Below, in pieces: positions 36,301 to 46,401 of a stretch of 64,000 nucleotides of DNA. The stretch covers positions 3,666,588 through 3,730,587 of the forward strand of contig NC_050738.1 in the NCBI RefSeq assembly GCF_014529535.1, given 5' to 3'. Each line of letters opens with the position of its first letter. Positions within the stretch are counted from its first letter, which is position 1. Below the pieces are notes generated by a model, which was given only the letters and a program-made list of their open reading frames with translations, made no database searches and was not told the origin of the DNA. The position numbers and the translations under genes were made by a program. The stretch comes from Bradysia coprophila. Lineage: Eukaryota > Arthropoda > Insecta > Diptera > Sciaridae.

Positions 36301-39300
36301 TTTTGTTAAAGGAAAAATTGAGTTGAACAAATACGTATTTTTAATAAAATTGTTGTATTGCTTGGTCAGTAATTCAACATTGACAAAGTGTTGTATTGCT
36401 TTGACTTGACCAAAATTGTTGAAAAAATTTCTTTTATTCAACGAAGGGCGAACGAAACGTGTTACCGTTTACGATTCGTGACGAAACGTTTTACCGTTTA
36501 CAATCATAATGCGGACGAACAACAGGACAAAACAATGCTGATTTCGGCGTATCACGCCATCATCAGTGCACCTATGTCTTGCGATGACTATGTGCATATC
36601 AGCACGACACAAACTGAAGTGAGCAATCACTTCAACTGTACGAGCATTATATACACTTTTTCGTCATTTGTTAAAACTCTTTGTTTTGTTTTTTGTGCTA
36701 TATCTCTCACATACAGCTTTTGTGGATCTCTCACATCCGACAATTTGTTTTTCGGTAATTTTAGTGACAATAAATAAATTGTTACTAAAACCGCGCAGAG
36801 TATGGCAGCCGTGGCGCCACCCACAGCTGCGATGCCAAACTTCAAAAAGCATCGATACAATTATTGCCAGATTCTCCAACACCAATTCAACCACTATGTT
36901 GGGCCTATTTTTCGGTGTATCTCTACACACAGACCGAAATCAGATATAATCAACTTTTAATTGTTTTGCTCTAAACATGATAAAGAGAACGACGCAAAAT
37001 CTTTTACTTCAATTGTTTCATCAAAATTTTTCCTACATAAGAACTCAGAGATCTTTTGCTTTTTTGTCGCTTGTAATCTTGAATGTTTTAAATCAAATAC
37101 TCTTTCTCGTCACTTCATACATGAAACGGAATGTAGGGTAAAAACACCAGTATTCGACATGGTTTAGAATTTCGGCCATTTATTGTTTAGAACAATAAAC
37201 CAATTCTTTTGGCCGAATTTCTAAACCATGCCAAATACTGGTGTTTTTACCCTATGACAAATTTACAGACAAAATTTCCAACAAGCAACGTTCCGTAATA
37301 ATGCAAAAGTTTGTTTTGAAGAGTTTTTTTTTAACTTTGAAAGCTTCTTCCCAACTCAATAACGATAAGAAAACTTTCGTTATCATTTATTGAGAAAAAA
37401 GTTGTATGTAACTCGGTGACAATAGTTAGTTATTTGTGCCTTCGTTGTGGACGACTAATATTAGGCAATTTCGCTTGTTGGACATGGTCCACAGATACTC
37501 ACAAAAATTTATACACAACCGCTGTAGAAGAAGCCGTAGGAACGAGTATGTCGAGAGAATTTTAAATTTTTGATTTTGGTCGATACTCGATATATTGGCT
37601 TCCCCCTCCAAAATCGTTTTTTTTTCATGTGTCGGCTTATTGCACAAATACAAAAAATAAAGATGTAGTTCCTTCGGAAGCTTCCGGAGAGTGGAATTCT
37701 GATAAAAAGCTTCCTCGGTCGCTACATTGTGGAAAATGCAGGGATTTTAATCAACTTTTTTGTTGTATTTTTCCTACTTGCTTACTACGAGCACATTAGT
37801 TTTTATTTAATTACCGAATAGGCCTAACATATTACTCGGGACCATTTCATTTTTTAAATTTAAATTCTAGTCAATTTCAAATTTTATTAAGGCCAGGTTA
37901 AAGCGCAATGTTTACGTGCGATGTAAGGCGCTTTAACCTGGCCTTAAAGATAAATTAAACGCTTAGTTACAGCTTATGTTTCATTTTAATCCAAAGAATA
38001 AGTGAGATTTCAATTTGTAATTTTTATTGTACATAAAACAGTTGAATCGATATTTATTGAATTGAAATAAAAACTTTTTTTCACAGCGAAACACAGTAAC
38101 GAATAACACGAGATCTTCTCTACCTCAATACTTTAAATTAATTACTAATTATATTTTGTATCGATTTGTATCAACAGCTCTTTTGTCACATTGTACATAA
38201 ATTTAAAAGACTTAGTGACAAAACAAAAAAATGAATTTAGAGGTTCAATACAGTGAACGACATCTCAAATGTCTCACTGTCAAATTTTTCTGAGAATTTT
38301 ATTGTGTCATTGCAAATTCACAATGACATTCTCTGAAAAAATGACAGTGAGACATTTGAGATGTCGTTCACTGTATTCCGAAGGTACAAAACTTTATTTT
38401 ACCTGGAAAACACACTAGGGGTGGTGTTATCTAATACGCAGAAAAAATCAAGTTCAAACGAATACACCAGAACAAACAAACAGAGCATAATTGCTCTTCC
38501 CATTCCCATGGATTGCGTGAAGCGAAAGTGGAGATGAAATGCTGTTTCGACCTCCGGATACAGTGGCGGTCAGAGGTTAGCGTGGTCTAACCATCTTCAG
38601 TCGTTTCCACCGGTCCGTTACACGAGACAGCAGTAAATTTTCTGATTGAACTAGTAATTTGAAAATTTACAATAAAAGTTCTGCCACCTTTCGATGGAAA
38701 TTTCGAAACTTAGTGAGAAGCTACTATGAAAATGTACCCACAAAACGTAGCTCAACAAACAGAAAATTCATTTCAACCAAAAAACAAACACGGAACAAAA
38801 ACCTACGTAAAAACAAACTAAAAATCACTCACCCCACCAGCTCACGCATGGATTACCTCACTCACAGAACCTACTGACAGTGCTTATTAAACAGAAATCG
38901 CAATATCTCTCATTGTATTTACGGATTGTGTTTGCTAGAGAGTGCGATGTGCATTCGAATCGCCTTTATTATCAAAACAGTCTACTCACAAAATTGTCCG
39001 CCCTTAATTTTACTAAAGTTATGCATCTCCACGACCATATTCTTAACCTGTTACAGACGGATGTCATCTGTTATCGACAACGACAGCAATAATAAACGAC
39101 AAGATTTATCTAATGAGGTATTATTTATATATCAAAAATTATGTTCTAAACAAATGAAGTAAAAGATTTCTGAAACCAATCTCTGAAAATCCTCGATCAA
39201 ATGAAGTAATATATCAGATATAGTAAAACTGTTAATATGCTTGCCGTCTGTGACAGGTTAAGCAACTTTTCTTTTCTTCTCATAACGGAGAACCAGTCCG

Positions 39301-42300
39301 TAAATATTGGTGCCAATTCGAGGTGATTGCCAAAGATGAGTTCGTTGCTTGTAGACCAGCGACCATTCCGGTGGAATGGGAAAATTTTCGATTGAATTCA
39401 CATGATTGAACAGCGATGCACTGTATTTGGTTGCACATTCCGATTTGTACTCATCGCTTATCTCATCAATGGTCAACGAAATCGATTTTGTTGCCAAGCG
39501 GAACATACGGGCTAACAATTTTTCGAAAGATTTTTCATCGAGCCATTCCAAGGCACCAGAACTTACAATATGGGCGAATGGTGACCTCAGTTCCATCATA
39601 ACATTTTCCATCAGGCCAATGTGAATTTCATCATAATTTTCGATTAATTTGACCATTTCGGTCGACACATCGACTCCAGTAACACGCGCAAGATATTTTT
39701 TCTTGATCATTTTGCCTACCATACCCGTACCACATCCTAAATCCAAAACCGCTCCACCATATTCGAAAGTCGAGATCAAATTCTCCCAAACTTCGACCAA
39801 ACTTTTACCTTCGTTAATTAAAACAGTCTCGTACTTGTTTGCTGCGCCGTTGTATTCTCTTATAATTGTATCAAACCGAATCTTCGACGAAATAATCGTT
39901 TCAAGCAGACTGTTGTGCCCCCCAGGGAATGTCGACTCAATGATGAAATCATCGCCAAATGTATTTCCGACTTCGAAGAAAAATGCTGGGCAGGGGTTGA
40001 TCTACGAAAGATAGAAATTAGTTTTTAAAATGCGACAAGGACAATAACACCAAGTAGCCAAGACAATTGCAAAATGTTACCTCCAATACATACGGTTCAG
40101 AACCTCTAATACGAAAGTCAACTCTTGCGTAACCACTTCCTAGAACTCCCAGTTCTTGATAAGCTTTGATTGCCGTTTCTTGAAGTTTTTGTTTCATTTC
40201 CGAATTTTCATCAAAAACTTTGTATTTCACAACGCCACGCTCGATTCCGACGAACTTTATATCAAAGTCTAAAAACTTTTTTGTCGGTGGCCAATCATGT
40301 GGGAAAACATAGATCAACGGTTGCAACGCTATGACTCCATTGTTAGTTTCCAGAACCATTACAGCAACCTCATCACCCTCAACGAATTCCTCGATTAAAA
40401 TTTCGTAGTTTACATGGATCTTGGACTTCAAGAGTTTGATTTGTCTTTCAAGTGCCGTGCAATCATGACAAACTGATTCTTGTGTCATATGTTCACTTCC
40501 ACATCCAACGGACGGTTTCACAATCAATGGGAATTCTAGGCTACCCAAATTCAAACAGGCTATTGATTCGTCGTCTCCCTTAATGACAATGCCTTTTGGT
40601 GTTTTAATATTGGCAGACAAAAGTGCGTGCTTGTAATCCAGTTTCGTCAGCGCCAGAAACTTTGAAGACGTTCCAATCATCGGCACATTTTTCGATTCCA
40701 AATACCTGATTTCATTTACTCCGGCGATATTTTCATCTGCTGGTCCCCACAGAAAATTCCAGATATAATCGAAGCCTTCGTGCAACACACGATCAATTTG
40801 CTCTTTTGCATTTTGCTTCGTTATGAACCTTTGCTGAAAGTCGTGTGACTTTACATAGATTCCGGGGTTTTGGTATGGACCGTAATCTTCAAATGACGAA
40901 TCGGCTCCTTCGTATGACGTTAAAAGAATACAAATTTTCATATTGTGTTCCGGGACTTCTCGCACTTTACTGAAACTACAACGAAAAATCGGACTCAATT
41001 TCTTGGACTACTCTATCGATTTTTCATAGTTCGATCAACGGTCTATAAACGGGCGTCAGAATGAACAATTTTAACGGTCAAAAAGTCTCTTATTTTACGC
41101 TCCGCAGTGGTACCAACATAAAAAAACTGAATTTCTAAGAAACATTCTGATTACTGCGTCGAGGATAATTCTGACTACTGCGTCGAGTAGCACCTTATTT
41201 CAAACAAGGTTCTGGAAGAACAGGTTAAGACACTTCGAGTTTGGAAAATTTCAAGGAAAATTTGCGATTTCAACTAACAAAAAAAAATTGTTTTCAAGTT
41301 GACTTTTTAAACAATATACATGTCTGAATTGTCAATATTTGTGTTTCACCCGCCTTCGTAAGTGTCTTAACCTGTTCTGTCAGAACCTTGATTTCAAATA
41401 TGTTCTGGAGCCTGTTTATAGTGCGCTGCAGATCTAATATTTTAGACTTGCGGACCAGAAAAACACCTTTTTTACCAATTTACCACAATCCCCAGAGTTT
41501 GAGCTGGCACAAAGTTTTGGTTACAAATTTGACTGAATTATACGAACACGAAAGACGAGCTTCAATTTTGCAAATATTTTATAAGAATAGAGTTCAACAA
41601 TTCAAACAGCCGGGTGTTTATTACACTCCGCTTCGACGTATGGATGACGAACTTATAACATTCACTTATTTATACTATGACATGCGTGTTTGTTTATGGA
41701 TGTTTTTGTTTTTTTCTCTGAGGTCTCGTCTGTGGTCCTATTTTCAACAAATCTGAGTAATCAACCTCCTTTAGGTCAATTTTGTTTGTGACGTCTATTT
41801 TGTTACATAATGACGTCATTTTCAAGGGTAATTGATCTTTTGTCTCCCACTTAACTGATTTTCGAACGCGATCTTGATTTATCGAATTGGAAACACAACA
41901 ATTGTGTAAACTGTCTCTGTAAACTGAATGCTATGTTCCATTTCAAGGGTGAGTCAAATCAGATCTGTAAACAGATTTGAAACAGATTTTGAAACTTATG
42001 AGATTGTCTCTATAAATATCGTCATAAAATTCCAAATTTTTTGAAGTTTTTTTTCTGGATATTTTAAAAAATTTAAGTTTTTCTTCCATTTTTACGAAGG
42101 ATTTTCCAAAGATGTTCCGATAGTCCTTCTTTTGACAAGGGATTTTCTGCGTATATAACAAAAATTGATTATGTTTTGCAGTCATATTGCCTCATAGTTA
42201 TAGGCACTCTTTCCTGCTATGAGTAACTGGTATCTCTATGTAAAAACAAAGTTTCAGGTGCGAGAAAAACATCGGAATCAACTTTTCCGACCTCACTTTC

Positions 42301-44367
42301 TGTAACATCATCAATGGAAACAGAACAGAAAAAATCGAATGGTATTCCTCGGCCGACCGCCAGTGGACAACGAACTCCACAAACTAAAAAGAAAGTGGAC
42401 AACAAGGTCTCATTACATACATCAGTGATGAAAAAGTGTGGGCCATTTTAATTTAGACAATTTCCTTTCCAAACAGAACACGATGATGAAACCGATTAAA
42501 GGTCGCTTGTCATGCGTATCCTACACCGAAAATCTAAAACCAATTCAATGTACCATTTGTGGTTACGAAACTGATATCCCGAATGGAGGAATCAATAATT
42601 TGCCGCAGAATTGCATTTTAGCTAAAAAAGTTAAGGAAGCTTTGCTGAAAGTTGGAATGATTTCATGCGGATTGTGTTACAACGATGTGATGGTATGTAT
42701 CGTCTGACGTCGTACCTTTTAGAAATGGCAAAGTCATAAGAATGAGTACTGTCTATCGCAAAGTGTATGTTAAAACAAATGAAGTAAAAGATTCCTATGG
42801 GGCAGGGGAAGTAACAGATGTTGCGGTATGCTTGCCATTTCTAAAGGGTTCAGTGTCTAGTCTGCAGTAAATAAGAAATTTTCTTAAAGGCAATAGCATC
42901 CTGTCTCACCTGCAGCGTTAATTTATGTGGATTCTGTATCCAAGCACATGCACGTCAAAGATCAACTTTGATGCATGAAGTTAGATATTTTACCGATCTT
43001 AAGAATGAGGATCACCCTAAGGATGACATTATTAAACCGTTGATCAACTGTACCCTACATCCTGATCACGATTTAAAACTATTTTGCATAACCTGTCTGC
43101 AAACGGCGTGTAGTAATTGTACGCTACTTCTACATCGGGGTCATAAATGTGAACCGATAAGAAAAGCCTGCCGAAATTATGTGAAAACGATTAAGGATTC
43201 GTTGGCCAAAACTAAGCCGATTAAGGACTGTGCCATCGACTCGATATCAAAATTAAATTTACTTTCACGTTCCATAGGCCTGTCTGCGGAAGTAGTCCAA
43301 GTAAGATTGGTTTGTTGTCACAGATTTGATTTTACATTTTTGCTACAATCAGGGCGACGTGGAGATTTTCTTAACCGAATATTTGAAAGCGTTAGAGGTG
43401 CACCGAAAAACTCTACTCATTCAAATAGCACGCGCCAAAGAAGCGAAAATTGTATCGATCAAGGACCAGCAAATGGATCTGTCGAAACGAGCATCTGATG
43501 CTGACACGGTAATAAAATTTACCGACGAACTGTTGTCGAATGGTAGTGATATTGAGATACTGTCGTTCGCTGGAATATTGATGCGTCGATTTGAATATTG
43601 CCAAAAATCGAAAGTTCCGTTCGCCTCAAAGACGTCTGACACTTTAAAATTTTTGCCAGAAGTGCGGGCACCAAAAGTAAAGTCTGAAAATAATGTCATC
43701 ATACCACTGTACGGCATTATAACGACACAGATAGCCGTACCGAAATACTGTTCGTTAGAGTCGGACGATTTAATGTTCCTTCGAATTAACCGGAAAGCGG
43801 AAATCGTTATGGTTTCGAGGGACTGTTACGATAAGCAGTTGTGTCATGGAGGGCTTACCATAAATGTTGATTTAAAGTATAAGGACTCATCGAAGCATAT
43901 TCCAACGGATGTAAGCAAATATTTGAAATTAGAAATTGTCGTTTTTCAAAATCATTTCAAAATTAAGGTCAGCGATAAGAGGGATGGAACGTACATCATC
44001 TCTTTCATACCAGAAATTGTGGGCAATCTCTGCTTGTCCGTTGCCATTCACGACAAGCCCATTAAGGTAGGGCAAAAAATGGGCAACCATTGATTATACA
44101 AGAGAAATTAATGAATTTTTACAGGGGAGTCCGTACAAACTTTGCGTTCGCACACTACGGACGCATTCGGGAGTGTTTCATTGTTGTTCGTTTTGTTCGA
44201 GTAACGGATCAAAAATTGCTAAATGTGCATGTGGTGCTAAAATGCCTGGCGGATACAATGGTTGCGGACATGGACATCCAGGCCATCCGGGCAGACGGCA
44301 CTGGTCATGCTGTGGAAGTGATTTACAAAGCTCTGAATGCTCTGCAACAAATACTTTCAGAGCGTAG
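33326..44367 (+). CDS. TRIM45: TRIM45-like RING/B-box/filamin protein
   Basis: Six exons: 33326-34016, 42258-42406, 42477-42692, 42890-43300, 43353-44066 and 44125-44367. Phases agree throughout; 807 residues. After a disordered acidic N-terminus of about 180 residues comes a split RING: C184, C187, C199, H201, C204, C207 in exon 1, and the last pair C305/C308 in exon 3. Next come B-box 1 (from C344), B-box 2 (about 408-440), a coiled coil, a filamin repeat (about 560-735) and the diagnostic Cys/His/Gly tail (FHCCSFCSS, MPGGYNGCGHGHPGHPGRR, HWSCCG). These match vertebrate TRIM45, a cytoplasmic E3 ligase. Intron 1 is 8.2 kb and encloses two minus-strand genes; the need for C305/C308 to finish the RING supports joining across it. 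Human TRIM45 has 580 residues, so the excess is N-terminal. AATAAA is at 44517-44522. Confidence 0.9.
35073..35678 (-). CDS. intronless disordered protein with TQT motifs, nested in TRIM45
   Basis: A single open frame of 201 codons, ATG at 35676-35678, lies on the strand opposite TRIM45 within its first intron. The chain starts MIEYIDGTYNPDGRGKNDD and is Ser/Thr/Pro-rich and probably disordered. It has HAATQT (57-62), KSTQT (79-83) and RGTGTQ (94-99), about 20 residues apart. Dynein light chain LC8 binds K/R-x-TQT peptides, often several in a row, so this may be an LC8 partner; that is inference. There is a short basic patch, YKRRK, at 63-67. Absence of introns could mean a retrogene. I do not recognise the family. 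The reading frame is long for this AT-rich region, which supports it being real. Confidence 0.6.
   Translation of the reverse strand: MIEYIDGTYNPDGRGKNDDVLDIEPDKLRPKSSTTYTERPSSLSSDEYNYHFHKHRHAATQTYKRRKIDSGSSSVEVVKSTQTSDTQSSGSETRGTGTQSPMNELALQSGYTSNDDSQNVAISLTLYLVPEETADHAQFQAGAHISPSAPLQLQKKFSSGEQEDTERNILVPNMKSPSPPVNKTDPVSPRTQNADVHNLCN
36049..38243. repeat. duplicated segment, copy B (about 2.2 kb)
   Basis: It is homologous to 27578-29377 and lies in TRIM45 intron 1, in the same orientation. It carries the same TAGGG palindrome (37134-37254) and TTAA hairpin (37887-37947). An extra block at about 36343-36868 interrupts the alignment. This block has a minus-strand frame (36627-36860) with a membrane-like stretch FGIAAVGGATAAILCAVLV. 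A minus frame at 36187-36441 ends in the same HALHYKEHI as copy A. Confidence 0.75.
36187..36930 (-). pseudogene. fuller version of the open frames carried by the duplicated segment
   Basis: Going down the minus strand there is a frame with CRDTPKNRPNIVVELVLENLA (about 36930-36868), then a frame with a 19-residue hydrophobic stretch (36860-36627), then a frame ending KYDCLTSCAKLLHALHYKEHI (36441-36187). The outer two are conserved in copy A, where they are fused directly. The middle could be an intron plus exon lost from copy A, or an insertion in copy B. No splice set was convincing, so I give no protein model. Confidence 0.3.
38249..38375. mobile_element. Tc1/mariner-like MITE, TA target duplication
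   Basis: The element spans 38251-38373 (123 bp) between TA dinucleotides. The ends CAGTGAACGACATCTCAAAT and ATTTGAGATGTCGTTCACTG are exact inverted repeats. It sits immediately after the right edge of copy B. Confidence 0.85.
38376..39042. other. TRIM45 intron sequence with a dispersed repeat
   Basis: Nothing coding is recognised; the frame at 38659-38877 is Lys/Asn/Thr-rich and unsupported. Positions 38870-39002 are copy 2 of the 134-bp repeat at 30600-30733. Confidence 0.45.
39043..39261. mobile_element. TTAA-flanked MITE abutting the stop codon of the neighbouring gene
   Basis: The element spans 39047-39257, with ends CCTGTTACAGACGG and CCGTCTGTGACAGG, and TTAA on both sides (39043-39046 and 39258-39261). 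TTAA duplication is typical of piggyBac-type transposition. The interior carries GTTATCGACAACGACAGCAA and the AACAAATGAAGTAAAAGAT core. Relatives are at 5429-5629, about 42713-42847 and 44573-44720, with more decayed ones at 10085, 12650, 23150 and 32640. Confidence 0.85.
39258..40941 (-). CDS. D-Ala-D-Ala-ligase-like ATP-grasp / SAM methyltransferase fusion
   Basis: Two exons, 40941-40081 and 40001-39258, join at phase 0 through a 79-bp GT-AG intron, giving 534 residues. Residues 1 to about 325 are an ATP-grasp ligase of the D-alanine-D-alanine ligase type: MKICILLTSYE start, KPSVGCGSEHMT (142-153), LIEEFVEGDE (182-191), RVDFR (273-277) and YVLEIN (284-289), whose E and N are the expected metal ligands. 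The rest is a class I methyltransferase with VLDLGCGTG (372-380) and the acidic residue D398 after GV. The intron falls between E287 and I288, inside the ATP-grasp core. Animals do not make peptidoglycan, so the substrate is unknown; ATP-grasp ligases join carboxylates to amines, and the second domain may methylate the product. It is nested in TRIM45 intron 1 on the other strand. Gene transfer from a microbe is a fair hypothesis, unproven here. Confidence 0.88.
41197..41400. repeat. palindromic MITE upstream of the ATP-grasp fusion gene
   Basis: The left end ATTTCAAACAAGGTTCTGG...AACAGGTTAAGACACTTCG is mirrored by the right end CGTAAGTGTCTTAACCTG...AGAACCTTGATTTCAAAT. A related half-element is at about 50745-50850 (CACCCGCCTTCGTGGGTGTC, then TTCAGAACCTTG). 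It lies about 260 bp upstream of the start codon at 40941. Confidence 0.7.
42713..42847. repeat. MITE-family copy in TRIM45 intron 3
   Basis: The ends CCTTTTAGAAATGGCAA and TTGCCATTTCTAAAGG are inverted. The interior has ACAAATGAAGTAAAAGAT. It fills most of the 197-bp intron 42693-42889. Confidence 0.65.
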
Positions 44368-44572
44368 AATTGGAGAGAACATTTGGTTTTTTACTGATTG
44401 AAGCTTAGTTACAACGTTTTGAGGCATAGTTTAATCATCATATTGTTGTCCATATGAACTGTTACTGTATAATTCAAGGTTAATAGCTGTGAAAGTCTAA
44501 AAATTTGATATCGTAAAATAAACTCGTTGAATTTGAAACAAATCTTTCAGAACGACTTTTCTTGTTACTTAA

Positions 44573-44720
44573 CCTGTTACAAACGGCAATCGCTTAATCG
44601 ATTGATTTCAAATCTTGTACTTCAATTTCTTTAACATGAATTTTGTTATAGAAAAGACCATATTACTCAGAGCTTCTCATTATTTTTGTCGTCGTTATCG
44701 ATAACAGATGCACTATCATA
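44573..44720. mobile_element. fragment of the TTAA MITE family
   Basis: TTAA then CCTGTTACAAACGGC at the left, and TTATCGATAACAGATGC further in, resemble the 39047-39257 element. The right terminus is not recognisable, so it is truncated or rearranged. Confidence 0.5.
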
Positions 44721-45806
44721 GCAAACATTTTCGTCTACTGCAATCAGAAAGCTTCGGGTTCTACGGAATGTATGTACACTAAACTCAACTTTGACAAAAG
44801 GTCTTATTTGCAATGTCGCTTAAGAAATCCGTTGTTGCTAACCTATGTTAAAAGACTTTTCTAGCGAATTCGATTCTTGAACTCGCCTCCGGCTCGTGCT
44901 GGAAACCTCTCAATCGCCTTTTAGCAATCGTTACCTAAGTAACTATTATATGATGAGGTCAATAATCACATGAAAACGTGATTTTTCATTTTTTATCACG
45001 AGTTTTGTAGCATCTGTTTTGGACGATTGATTTCAGGCACTTTAGCATGTAGCCTCGCGAAATTGCCTAAAATCAATCCGAAACAGATATGCAAATAACT
45101 ATTACATGCTTTTGAACCTTAAAACTTAAACAAACCTAGAGAAAGGCTGTAAAAGTCACTTTCGACTCTAGGACATGTAAAAACTATTTAAAAATGAACA
45201 ATCCACTAGTGAAATAGTATTTTTCATACCTAGGACCAATATGAAAAATACTATTCGTACCACTGACTAAAAGTCTTATTTAGCGTATTCGATTCCAGAC
45301 CTCGTCCGAGGTACGAAATGTACTATTACATGACTAGAGATAAACAGATGAAAAGTATAGTTTTCGTGTGAATTTTGTTGATCCGAGGCGAAGCCGAGGT
45401 CAATAAACACACGAAAACGAGATATTTCATTTTTATCCCGAGTTATGTAATGGATTTTATCACATACGCGCGGTGTTCGGATGTCAAAATTACTTACCTA
45501 GAAGTTTAATTCAAAAATTACACTTCAGGTCTATGTTGTCGTCTCGTTTTCGGCAAGCCTCGACTTCTTCGTGACAAGTGTGTAATATATATTACATGCT
45601 GAGAGCGTCGAAAGTAGTGCGTGAAACATGAAAAGTACGGTTGTCGGCGCATGTAGACGCGTTGTGGTTTGCTTTATTTCCTCCCCTCAATAGGCCATGA
45701 GAAAATTGTGTATTCTTGACGACATGTCGAATTACATTTCTAGTGAGAAAAGTGCAGCACTTTCCTCATACGAACTGTCACTTTGTTTGTTTTCGATGAT
45801 TTTTGT

Positions 45807-45971
45807 CACGGCAGAGTAAAGTTAACCAGGCAAGAGTGGACGTTTGACAAGGGACCTGAATAATCTAGTGGCCCTATATTTTTTGCGAATAAAATTTTTC
45901 AATTTATTAGGTCCCTTATTTGACGTTTCGAAAATGAACCGCTCCTGCCTGGTTTATTTTACTCTGCCGTG
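45807..45971. mobile_element. MITE with long inverted ends and 7-8 bp target duplication
   Basis: The ends CACGGCAGAGTAAA and TTTACTCTGCCGTG are inverted, with arms extending through CCAGGCA and AGGGACCT. TTTTTGT flanks both sides (45800-45806 and 45972-45978); because the element starts with C, the duplication may be 7 or 8 bp. The pattern fits the hAT-like group. Confidence 0.75.
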
Positions 45972-46401
45972 TTTTTGTCAATGAATGTACAAACCACGAA
46001 TGGTCGCTATTTCCTCCGCTTCATACAAATTTTGACATTAGATTATACCTACAGAGTAAACTTTCATTGGTTTTTGTTCATGTAGAAAAACGGTAAAACC
46101 CAACATCCACACATGAAAAGCGTTTTGTTCACCTATTTGTTGGAATTTCCTATTTTCTCACCTCGGTAAACAAAACTAACGAAAATTCAAAAATCTCCGA
46201 TCGAAAGAAGTAAATGCATAAAAGTCTGCGAAAGGACTGAAAACACTCTAGTACAACATTTTCGTAGTGTCAAAAGCAGTCACCTTTTTAGTACACCGCA
46301 TAACCTCTCTGATTTTACCATAACAAAACATCTACAACTTTTCGTCGTATTTAAAATGATTCGCTAAAGATTGAGACCAATTATTTGATCAAATTTATAA
46401 A

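Larger units (their letters stand above)
44523..46401. other. intergenic, repeat-rich
   Basis: No gene is supported between the TRIM45 polyadenylation signal and MTG2. It holds a TTAA-MITE fragment (44573-44720), a TGTTTTGGACG hairpin (about 45009-45092) and a MITE at 45807-45971. Stretches near 45230-45430 show short inverted motifs such as TTTTCATACCTAGG and GAAAATACTATT. Confidence 0.5.

Noticed and set aside
39258-40941. Bacterial contamination as the source of the ATP-grasp/methyltransferase gene
   Set aside because: It has a GT-AG intron, local base composition, a MITE of the same family as elsewhere in the window at its stop codon, and insect genes on both sides.
43413-43717. 63- and 98-codon minus-strand frames
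   Set aside because: Antisense to TRIM45 exon 5.
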